From Rapana venosa (lineage: Eukaryota > Mollusca > Gastropoda > Neogastropoda > Muricidae): a DNA stretch of 64,000 nucleotides. Made by a program: the position numbers and the translations under genes. The DNA lies in assembly GCA_028751875.1 (NCBI GenBank), contig CM054158.1, forward strand, positions 5,226,828 through 5,290,827. Reading direction: 5' to 3'. Positions 56,013-64,000 of this stretch are shown here, one piece after another (the stretch's first letter is position 1; the number at the start of each line of letters is the position of its first letter). The notes under the pieces were generated by a model. The model was not told the DNA's origin. It was given only the letters and a program-made list of their open reading frames with translations, and ran no database searches.

Positions 56013-56755
56013 TGAACACCATAGCAATGACAATCAGCAATAATTCAGAGAAATGAAAAAAGGGAGTCAATGTCATTGTGAATTTAGATTGGGAAAGATT
56101 ACTGGGCCAAAAAATTTTTTTTTTCGTTTTTTTGCTGATGGGACACGAAAACGGCGTTCCCCAAGGGGAACAACGAAATTTTAAAACAAAAGCAAAAGGG
56201 ATCGGCCAAAATGGCTGTCTTTGCGTACAACTGCCGTTGCAGAACGACTTAATCTTTTGTTCTTTCCAATTTTTTTTAGCAGTTTTTAAATTCTCTGCAA
56301 CATTCTTTTTTAATACTAAGGGTTTGTGGTTTTTGTGGGCGGGTGGTGTTGTGTGGGGTTTTGGTGTGTGTGTTGTGTGTTGTGTGTTGTGTGGTGGTGT
56401 GTGTTGTGTTGGGTTTGGGGAAAACTAAATTATGAGGGAAATGCTGAAAACAAGCTCCCGATTTCCCGTTGGAGAACCGGAGGTCCTTCATATAAAAAAA
56501 CCCCCCCCCCTTGGAAAATTTTGTGCTAAAATTCCCTCTTTTCTTTTTTTCTTTCTTTGCTTTTTCCTTTCTTCCCCCACCCCCTTCTTGTCATGTTCTG
56601 CCCCCTGGTCATTTGCCCTTTTTTCCACAAAAACTTCAAAGATTTTTCCTTCCCCGCGAATTTTGGGTGCCTTTGGGCCCGACTTTTTAGGCGCTTAAAA
56701 GGGGCGCAAGTATTTTTCGTATATGACCCAACAAAATTGCTACTGACATTCGACA
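56013..56755. other. Unidentified DNA with a GT tract
   Basis: (GT)n-like 56335-56412; otherwise mixed sequence with T and C runs, no domain recognised. Confidence 0.45.
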
Positions 56756-56968
56756 CGACACGACGAGACGAGACGAAAGACACAGACAAAAAAGAAGAAG
56801 AAAAAAAAGAAAAAAAAAAGAAGAAGAAAAATGAAAAAGAAGAAAGAAAAGAAGAAAAAAAAGAAGAAAAAGAAAAGAAAAAAAGAAAAGAAGAAAAGAA
56901 GAAAAAAGAAAACAAGGCAAAGAAAAAGAAGAAGAAAAAAAGAAGAAAAAAAAGAAAGAAAAACCCGA
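56756..56968. repeat. Purine-only AAG/GAA tract
   Basis: After ACACGACACGACGAGACGAG, about 190 bp are only A and G. Overlapping Lys/Glu- and Phe/Ser-rich frames are artefacts. Confidence 0.93.
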
Positions 56969-57039
56969 ACTTTGCCCAGGCCAAAAACTTTGTCATCCTG
57001 ATCGAGCTCATGCAAAGATCAACAGAACTTGGGGTTCTT

Positions 57040-57189
57040 TTTATTTATTTATTTTTTTTATTTTTACCACTTTAAGTACGAGTTCCGCGTGAAATTCGGG
57101 CTGCCCCCCGGGGAGAGCACGTCGCCCCAAAAGCAGCGCCCCCCTTTTTACGTTCACTTTTTTACAATGTTTTATCCCCTTTTTTGGGT
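57040..57189 (-). mobile_element. Core SINE, 3' part, minus strand, cut by gap
   Basis: The reverse complement reads GGCGCTGCTTTTGGGGCGAC, GTGCTCTCCCCGGGGGGCAG, CCCGAATTTCACGCGGAACT, ACTTAAAGTGGTAAAAATAA and a TAAATAAA tail. It is the same 3' half as 60575-60775. Confidence 0.85.
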
Positions 57190-57689
57190 NNNNNNNNNNN
57201 NNNNNNNNNNNNNNNNNNNNNNNNNNNNNNNNNNNNNNNNNNNNNNNNNNNNNNNNNNNNNNNNNNNNNNNNNNNNNNNNNNNNNNNNNNNNNNNNNNNN
57301 NNNNNNNNNNNNNNNNNNNNNNNNNNNNNNNNNNNNNNNNNNNNNNNNNNNNNNNNNNNNNNNNNNNNNNNNNNNNNNNNNNNNNNNNNNNNNNNNNNNN
57401 NNNNNNNNNNNNNNNNNNNNNNNNNNNNNNNNNNNNNNNNNNNNNNNNNNNNNNNNNNNNNNNNNNNNNNNNNNNNNNNNNNNNNNNNNNNNNNNNNNNN
57501 NNNNNNNNNNNNNNNNNNNNNNNNNNNNNNNNNNNNNNNNNNNNNNNNNNNNNNNNNNNNNNNNNNNNNNNNNNNNNNNNNNNNNNNNNNNNNNNNNNNN
57601 NNNNNNNNNNNNNNNNNNNNNNNNNNNNNNNNNNNNNNNNNNNNNNNNNNNNNNNNNNNNNNNNNNNNNNNNNNNNNNNNNNNNNNNNN
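57190..57689. other. Scaffold gap, exactly 500 N
   Basis: Placeholder gap between contigs C and D. Confidence 1.
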
Positions 57690-58080
57690 AAATACATACA
57701 CACATACATACTACTAATACATATACATGCACACATACATACATACACACAAACAAACATACAATCACAACACACACACACACAAAAATGCATGAAATAC
57801 ATACATACATACATATACATACATATTACCTACATACGTCATACATACATACATGCATGCTACATACATACATGCCATACATACAAACAACCCCACACAC
57901 ACCCCACAAAACACACACACACACCCCACACACACACACACACACCACACACAACATACAATCCTACACACACACCACACACACACATACACACATAAAA
58001 CCGTGCACGCACACGTACACACACACGAACGCACACAACATACACACACACAAAAACACACACGCACGGAAAAACCACAA
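57690..58080. repeat. ACAT and CA microsatellites
   Basis: (ACAT)n 57690-57890, then interrupted (CA)n to 58080. Confidence 0.95.
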
Positions 58081-58084
58081 AACA

Positions 58085-58093
58085 CACCCTCCC

Positions 58094-58174
<81 letters not shown>

Positions 58175-58528
58175 GCCCTTTTTTCTTCTCTGTAAACCCC
58201 CCCTCTCTCTTTCCTCCCCCTCTCTCTCCCCCCCCTCTCTCTGCCTCTCCCCTCTCTCTGTCTCTCTGTTTGTTTCTTTTTGTCTCCTTCTCTCTCCCCC
58301 CTCCTCTCTCTCTCCCTCCATCTCTCCCTCTCCCTCCGTCTCTCCCTCCCACCCTCTCTCCCTCCTTCCCTCTCCCCCTCTCTCTCTCCATCTCCCTCTC
58401 TCCTCCTTCCCTCTCTCTCTCCATCCTTCCTTTCTTCTCCAACCCATCTCTCCCTCCCTCCTTCCCTTTTTTCTCTCCCCCTCTCTCCCCTCCCTCCTTC
58501 TCCCTCCCCATCTCTCTCTCCCCTCTCT

Positions 58529-58560
<32 letters not shown>

Positions 58561-58570
58561 CTCTCTCTCG
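58085..58570. repeat. Pyrimidine (CT/CCT) tract, about 485 bp
   Basis: Nearly uninterrupted C and T on the plus strand. Ser/Leu/Pro and Arg/Glu frames are artefacts. Confidence 0.95.
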
Positions 58571-58662
58571 AGTGGCTTCCCTTGCTTGGCTGCCAGAAAG
58601 ACGCTTTTGTGAGCTGTGTGTGAAGTGTTCTTGTTTTCTCCTTTTTTTGCCTCAAATGCCAG

Positions 58663-59352
58663 TCACAGGACTCCCAGTGATTTTGGGGGAGTGTATGCTG
58701 AAACACTGCACTTCAAGAGCAGACACTATCCTCCTCAAAAGTGGACGGCAGAGGTGACCAGACTGTTGTTATTTTGCGATTCACAACCAAAGCTGACAGC
58801 CATTTCCCTGTCACCCCAGGTCAAAGGTCATACCGCAAAAAATGTTTTAAACCAGGTATCCGTGACAGAAAACGAGCAGAAACACACAGAGCAAACCGTG
58901 ATGAAAAAGTGAAGGAACAGGTTCCCTCTCCCTCCGGTTTATTTTTACCCACACCGCCCAGTCAAGTGTATGCTGCAAACCGTGCAGAGAGTGACTCTCC
59001 CACTGATGTGTTTATGTATGATTCTTGCCCTCCATCTTCAAGTGGCTGTTATGGTAATCAGCAGATTGACTTGACACAACATGACATAGACAGACAGACA
59101 GTGACAGTCAACTTTGACAATATTGAAAGTGATCAGTTGTGTGGTGAAGTCGGGAATGGAGAGAAAGAATGTGATAGCCATGAAATGAGTGAAGAAGTCA
59201 GTGTGGAAGAGGTGTGTGAGAGAGAACAAGTGGACAGGGAGGAAGAAGTGAGCGTGTCTGGTTCTGAATGTGTGGAGGGTGTGGCAGAATATTCAGGTGA
59301 ATGTCTGGAAGGGCAGATGTGTGAGAGATCAGAAATTACGACCAGGGATATT
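58663..59352 (+). CDS. Unrecognised candidate coding exon, acidic
   Basis: A strong acceptor (TTTTCTCCTTTTTTTGCC...CCAG, ending at 58662) leads into sequence with overlapping open frames. The longest (from 58741) runs 204 codons before meeting the SINE at 59353. Its first third is basic (QRSYRKKCFKPGIRDRKRAE). The middle is Ser/Pro-rich with a Cys pair. The last third is strongly acidic (SEEVSVEEVCEREQVDREEE). Codon use is plain and non-repetitive, unlike the surrounding tracts. A second frame (58616-58912) contains RHYPPQKWTAEV, so a frameshift or a different splice may be needed. No domain was recognised. It may be a disordered tail of a host protein. Confidence 0.4.
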
Positions 59353-59488
59353 GTGGATCGGTGGTCTAGAGGTAACGCGCCTGTCTAGAATGCGAAAAGT
59401 CCAGGTCGGTTGTGTGCGCGGTTCGTACCCCGTTTGGGCCCGAAATTTTCCCCCATCCATTAGACCATGAGTGGTGGTCTGGGCGCTA

Positions 59489-59519
<31 letters not shown>

Positions 59520-59590
59520 CGTGTGTTACACAAAATTTTCAGCGCACGTAAAAGAACCCACGGCAACAAGGGAGTTGTCTATCTATCTAT
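59353..59590 (+). mobile_element. Core SINE, 5' part (split by LINE)
   Basis: Head GATCGGTGGTCTAGAGGTAA CGC (A-box-like), GCGCGGTTCGTACCCCG (B-box-like), then the core CTTTCGGATGAGACGATAAA, CCGAGGTCCCGTGTG and GCGCACGTAAAAGAACCCAC, GGCAACAAGGGAGTTGTC. The element continues at 60575 after a LINE insertion. Confidence 0.85.
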
Positions 59591-60575
59591 CTATCTATCT
59601 GTCCCGTAATCTGACGACCGTGGGGGCACCCTCAAAGACTCAGCAACCAGTTCCCTCCATTCCTCTCTCTGTTCTGCCTTTCTCAGGGTTTTGTTGAGTT
59701 CTAGGCCTGTCCACTCACTGATGTTATCCTCCCAGCTCTTCCTTGGTCTGCCTCTTCTTCTTCCTCCTTGGACAGTGCCTTGCAAAACTGTCTTTGTAAT
59801 TCCTTGGGATCTTGTGACATGCCCATACCACTTAAGTTTACGCTTTTTCACGATCGTTAGAAGGTTCTCATAGGCTCCAATGGTTTGCTGGATTCTGTTA
59901 TGCACGCTTTCGTTGCTTATGTGGTCTTTGTAGGAGATGCCAAGGAGTCTCCGAAAGCATCTCATCTCCACTGCCTGTACTCTTCTCTCCAAATCTGCAG
60001 TCAGGGTCCATGATTCACAGGCATACAGAAATATGGATATGACAAGGGAGCGCATTAGTCTGATCTTGGAGATAAGTGAGATATTCTTGTCTCTCCAGAT
60101 GGTGTTTAGCTTTGACAAAGCTGTTATTGTCTGTGCAGTCCTGCATACTACTTCTGGCTTGGATCCCTGGTCGGATACAATGGCTCCCAGGTACTTGAAG
60201 CTTTGAACTGTTTCCAGCTTCTGGTCATTAACCCTGATATCAGTGCTAATGCCGTTGGTGTTATTAGTCATCAGTTTGGTCTTCTCTGCACTGATTTCCA
60301 TGCCGTATGTTTTGGAGGCCTTATCCAAGTGTTCTGTTAGGCTGGCAAGCTCTTTTTCTGATCCTGCTATTCCATCAATGTCATCTGCGAAGCGGAGGTT
60401 TGTGATCGTTCTGCCACCAATGCTGACTGATCCTTCATGATGTTCCAGTGCATCAGCCATGATTCTCTCAAGGAAGATGTTGAAAAGAGTGGGTGAGAGT
60501 AGACAGCCCTGCCTTACTCCAACTGTTGTTCGAAACCATTCTCCAATGTTGTTGTTGTAGTACACTGCACTGGTG
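59591..60575 (-). mobile_element. RTE-type LINE, 5'-truncated, frame open
   Basis: A minus-strand frame of at least 324 codons without a stop. It has motif B VGVRQGCLLSPTLFNIFLER (start near 60525), motif C LRFADDIDGIAG (near 60390-60360), EKTKLMTNN, FKYLGAIVSDQG, a thumb region YACESWTLTADLERR, and RKLKWYGHVTRSQG (about 59825). The C-terminus is GGRRRGRPRKSWEDNISEW, ending RSSDYGTDR, where the stop lies in a (GATA)n tail (59579-59603). RT motif A and the endonuclease are missing, so it cannot move. The unbroken frame suggests a recent insertion. It sits exactly inside a SINE. Confidence 0.92.
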
Positions 60576-60775
60576 GCAAAATTCTTAGAAAAAAGCCACT
60601 CTGATAGGGAAACAAATACAGTTGCAGACCAAAAGAAAAAAAAAGAGAAAAAAAAGGGTGGCGCTGCTCTTGTGGCGACGCGCTCTCCCCGGGGAGAGCT
60701 GCCCGAATTTCACGCAGAGAAATCTCGTGACTTAAAGTGGTATAAAATAAAATAAATAAAATAAAAATAAAATTA
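60575..60775 (+). mobile_element. Core SINE, 3' part (split by LINE)
   Basis: GGCAAAATTCTTAGAAAAAA GCC, CACTCTGATAGGGAAACAAA, GGTGGCGCTGCTCTTGTGGC, GACGCGCTCTCCCCGGGGAG, CCCGAATTTCACGCAGAGAA and TTAAAGTGGTATAAAATAAA with an AAATAAA-rich tail. Follows directly on the logic of the 5' part. Confidence 0.85.
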
Positions 60776-61187
60776 TGAACAGCTTAATAGAGTTCCGTGA
60801 CCAGCTTAAAAATAACATGGACAATCTCTGCAGTGATCTAAGAGAAATGAAAACAACTAGCCAGACTGCTGGAGAACAATTTGTTTGTAGAGATGTATCA
60901 TAGTTACTCCAGTAATGACTGATAACAGCTGAAGTTGTTTCATGAGAGACAGTGTTGTCTAGAATAAGCATAAAACAAGCAATTGAATTGATGATAGTTT
61001 GTATCACAGGTATATTATTCATACTATTCAATTATTTTACAAACCCATTTTGTGGATTTCCATGCCATGTTGTCTATTTGGGCTGTTGTTGACTGTATGT
61101 TTTCAATTTTTGTGTGTTGTGCCCAGTCCCCACCCCTCTGTCCTCTTGTGAATGGGCGTAAAGCTTATCACAAATAAATAATTGTCA
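60776..61187 (+). other. Short ORF and AATAAA-ended 3' region
   Basis: From 60776 a 42-codon frame (FRDQLKNNMDNLCSDLREMK, helical and charged) ends at TAG 60902. About 280 bp of plain sequence follow, with AATAAATAA at about 61172 and TTGTCAATTGTC before a CT tract. It could be the last exon and 3' UTR of the gene at 58663, or the 3' end of a LINE, since the (TTGTC) ending resembles the 9418 tail. Confidence 0.35.
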
Positions 61188-61207
61188 ATTGTCTCTCTCT
61201 CTCTCTC

Positions 61208-61303
<96 letters not shown>

Positions 61304-61755
61304 GCCCTCTTTCCTCTAACCCCCCTTTTCTTTCCCCTCCCCCCTCTCTTTTCCCCCCCCCCTTTCTCTTTTGCCTCCCCCCTCTCTCTGTCTCTCTGTT
61401 TTTCTCTCTGCTCCCTCTCTCCCCCCCCCTCTTGACTCCCTCCTCTTCCCCTTCCCTCCTCTCTCCCCCCCACCCTCTCTCCCCCTTTCCCCTCTCCCTC
61501 CCTCTCCTCTCCATCCCCCCCTCTCTCCTCCTTCCCTCCTCCTCCACCTTCCCCTTTCCCCCCCTATCTCCTTTTTCCCCTTCTCTCTTTCTCTCTCTCC
61601 CTCTCCTCTCCCTCCTCCACCCCCCTTCCCTTTCCCCCCTTTCCCTCTCTCTTCCCCCCCTCTCCACCTTTCCCCCTCCTTCCTCTTCTCCCCTCCCCCC
61701 CTTTTCCCTCTCTCTCCCCCCCCCCCTCTCTCTTTTTCTTCTCCCACCCCCCCCC
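61188..61755. repeat. Pyrimidine (CT/CCT) tract, about 565 bp
   Basis: Long (CT)n followed by degenerate C/T sequence. Frames over it are artefacts. Confidence 0.95.
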
Positions 61756-61904
61756 CCTACACACGCTACCTGGAGGGCCACGGGGGAAGGCTTTTTAAAC
61801 AGGACCCTGTGAGCATCCTAAAACGTTGTTCACCGTATTTGGGTGCCCCAACATGGGCATCGCCCAGCACAAATGTGTCCCGAGTGAGGGAAGGATTAGG
61901 TCAT

Positions 61905-62225
61905 TTGAACACGGGGCTCGGGGGTACACGGCGAAGGGAAAGGGCTCCTCCATAACCACCGGGCCGAGGGAGCGAGGCATCAAGACTCCCTTCTTTTTTT
62001 TTCTATTTTCTAAAAGCCGCATATTGAGAGAGGCGCCCTTCTCATCCCCCGTCTCGCTTTTTTAAACCTTCCCTGCCCCAAAAGGGAGCGGTATTCATGT
62101 ACAACTGGGGAACAGTCACGTACTAAAAACGAGAGGCGGAACGGTCGCTTTCCGGTGGTAACCCGCTCGATGCTGAAACCCCTTGGCTGGGGGGAAAGCA
62201 GTGCCTAACCACTGAGCAAACCCCC
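61905..62225 (-). mobile_element. tRNA/5S composite SINE, minus-strand copy
   Basis: The reverse complement gives GCTCAGTGGTTAGGCACTGC, CCCCCCAGCCAAGGGGTTTC, AGCATCGAGCGGGTTACCAC, then the GTGACTGTTCCCCAG body, GCGCCTCTCTCAATATGCGG and GCCTCGCTCCCTCG. The 5S C-box word is partly lost. Confidence 0.75.
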
Positions 62226-62289
62226 ACCCCCGGCGTGGTTATGGAGATATTATTAATCTTACTAGAATGTAAACTTTTTGGAAAAAAAG

Positions 62290-62740
62290 GAAAAAAGGGT
62301 GGCAGGAGGGTTTTAAGGGGAAACGTTCGCTGCCAAAAAGAAAACCCTGAGGTTCGGGGGTTCGTTTCTCAGCCTGCCTTTTCTTCCCTTTTTGACAAAA
62401 AAATTCGAACTGAATTTCAAAGCCCTTCGGATGAGACAATAACTGGGGCCCCCGTGGGGAAGCATGAGAACACTTGCGCACCGTTAAACCTGTTCCGTTT
62501 TTTCGAAAGAGTGGGCCTTGTGTCCCCGGGGGAAACATATAAAAATTTAAAAAACGCATACAAGGGGGGATGGGTAAAAGAAAACACCGAGTGCTTATTC
62601 TCTTTTTCCTCATATAAAATCATCAATAAATAAACAAATAAAAAAAAAAAAAAAAAAAAATCATGTCATTTGAGCGCTTTGTTTTGTTGCTTTACAAAAT
62701 TCACGCTATATAAATTCCATACATTATTATTATTTTTATT
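62290..62740 (+). mobile_element. Core SINE (CGGATGAGAC-type), nearly full length
   Basis: A tRNA-like head GGTGGCAGGAGGGTTTTAAG with CTGAGGTTCGGGGGTTCG (B-box-like), AATTCGAACTGAATTTCAAA, CCCTTCGGATGAGACAATAA, GCGCACCGTTAAACCTGTTC, and the tail ACGCTATATAAATTCCATAC with ATTATTATT. Confidence 0.8.
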
Positions 62741-63074
62741 ATTATTATTTTATTTTTATTTTATTTTTTTTATTAAAACGCTCGACAGCAATTTGGGGCC
62801 GCCCTAAGCAAAAAGTGTAATGCTTTGCGCTACTGTTCCGCCCCTTTACATTTCAGGCCCCCACGCGTCTGAATGGGGGGGGAGAGAAGGTCATGGGGCA
62901 AAACAAAAAAGGGGGGGAAAAGGACCCAACGGGCTGAACATGGGCCCCCAAAAAGTAAAAGGAAAAAGAAGGGTGACATGAAAAAAAAAAAAAACGAGAC
63001 CAAACCAAAGAGGGAAGAAAAGAGGGATTTTTTTAAACATTTTTCCTAAGTTAAAAAGGGAAAGGGAAAAAGGG

Positions 63075-63245
63075 TCCCATAAAACCCATAAGGTCGTAGG
63101 GGGGGGGGCGTGAACCTCCTTCTTAGGGCCACATATTGAGGGCGGCGCCCCTCTCCCTCCCTCGCTCTTTACCTTCCCTACCCTAAAAGGGGAGGGACCC
63201 ATTTACAGCTGGGTGAAACGGGGGAACGTCTGGGGGTTTGATTTA
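63075..63245 (-). mobile_element. tRNA/5S composite SINE, 3' part, minus strand
   Basis: The reverse complement reads CCCAGCTGTAAATGGG, TCCCTCCCCTTTTAGGGTAG, GGAAGGTAAAGAGCGAGGGA, GGCGCCGCCCTCAATATGTG and CCTACGACCTTATGGGTTTT. The 5' head is replaced by a C run. Confidence 0.8.
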
Positions 63246-64000
63246 CACCCCCCCCCCCCCCTTTCCCCTGCATCCTTTTGGAGAGTACAAAAACACATTT
63301 AAAAGAAATAAAGACAAACCAAGAAAATCAGAGTACTACTAGGGGCCGTTTTATTCTTTTTTTTTCCTGTTGCGGGAAAAACAAATAAATAAAGGGATCA
63401 ATTTAAATATAAAAAAATTTTATAATATAATATATATATAGAAGAGAGAAGAGAGAGAGAGAGAGAGAGAAAGAGAGTGATAAAAGATAATAAATAATTA
63501 AATTATTTATTTAAAAATATATTGTGTGTTTTTGGGGTGTAGGTATAGATATAATAGATAGATAGAGAGAAAAGGTATGTTAAAAGGGATGAAAAGGTTA
63601 AGAGAAAAAAATATAAATATATATAATAATAATATATTTATATATTTTATATATATATATATATAATTTAATAGTAAGAGAGAAAGAAATTTTGGATCGA
63701 GATAGTTAATAAACTTTTATACATACCAAAAATAAATAAATAAAAATTAATGTAATAAATTTCTCTCTCTTCTCTCTCCCCTCTCCCTCTCTCTCCCCCT
63801 TCTCTCTCTCTCTCTCCTCTCATATTTTATTTTTAATTATAAAAAAAAAAATAAAATTTTAAACAAAAAAAGAAGAAAAGAAAAAAAAGCGGAAAAGGGG
63901 AAAAAGGGGAAGGAGAAAAAGAGAAGAATGTTTGGTTTGTGGTTTTTTTTGGGGTTAAATATCCAACTTGGGCAAAACCATCCTCAAAAACGAAAATCCC
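63246..64000. repeat. Simple repeats (GA, TA, CT) and A-rich DNA to window end
   Basis: (TA)n and (GA)n at 63420-63475, AT-rich 63480-63670, CT-rich 63762-63825, A/G-rich 63840-63925. Nothing coding. Confidence 0.75.

Noticed and set aside
56557..57075. 172-codon Lys/Glu-rich ORF
   Set aside because: The central part is a purine-only AAG/GAA microsatellite and the end runs into a SINE tail.
58085..58706. Arg/Glu-rich and Ser/Leu/Pro-rich ORFs of 200-313 codons over CT tracts (also 61185-61812)
   Set aside because: Pure products of (CT)n read in different frames.

Overview
The window is eukaryotic nuclear DNA from an animal, most likely a marine mollusc. The basis is spliced exons of a metazoan nucleoporin gene (NUP35), a metazoan-type nuclear tRNA-Phe, several non-LTR retrotransposon groups, two SINE families that I associate from memory with molluscs, and very dense CA, CT, GATT and GTGTG microsatellites. 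No species is assigned. Nothing bacterial, no operon and no CRISPR array is present.

Three runs of exactly 500 N (14064-14563, 33027-33526, 57190-57689) split the scaffold into contigs A to D. Contig A (1-14063) holds NUP35 exons 1-3 on the minus strand, an 87-bp minisatellite in intron 1, a Ty3-type gag pseudogene, an L2/CR1-like LINE fragment, a longer broken LINE (9.6-11.8 kb), local duplications and a tRNA-Phe gene beside the gap. Contig B (14564-33026) begins with a reverse-complement copy of contig A positions about 350-2270, including NUP35 exon 3, and carries a later NUP35 exon near 20.2 kb on the plus strand. The simplest reading is that contig A is placed backwards and overlaps contig B. 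Most of the rest of B is homopolymer-inflated sequence with a decayed antisense LINE, SINE copies and simple repeats.

Contig C (33527-57189) starts with a unit of about 5 kb present twice in direct orientation (about 34.09-38.96 and 39.05-44.14 kb). Each copy pairs a minus-strand ORF (coiled coil; SGNH-esterase fold only in the first copy) head-to-head with a plus-strand endonuclease/RT/RNase H LINE. The first copy looks like a noisy version of the second. Downstream lie two copies of a SINE with a tRNA-like A box followed by a 5S-rRNA-like segment, a CR1-like LINE with a tiny RTE-type tail inserted in its RT domain, a block of about 930 bp almost purely G and T, and a 1.1-kb duplication split by a SINE. 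Contig D (57690-64000) has long CA and CT tracts, an unrecognised acidic ORF, a SINE split by an RTE-type LINE with an open frame, and more SINE copies.

Only NUP35 and the tRNA are host genes I can name. No new biological system was found. The strongest results are the apparent mis-orientation of contig A, the duplicated 5-kb unit, the tRNA/5S composite SINE and the nested insertions.
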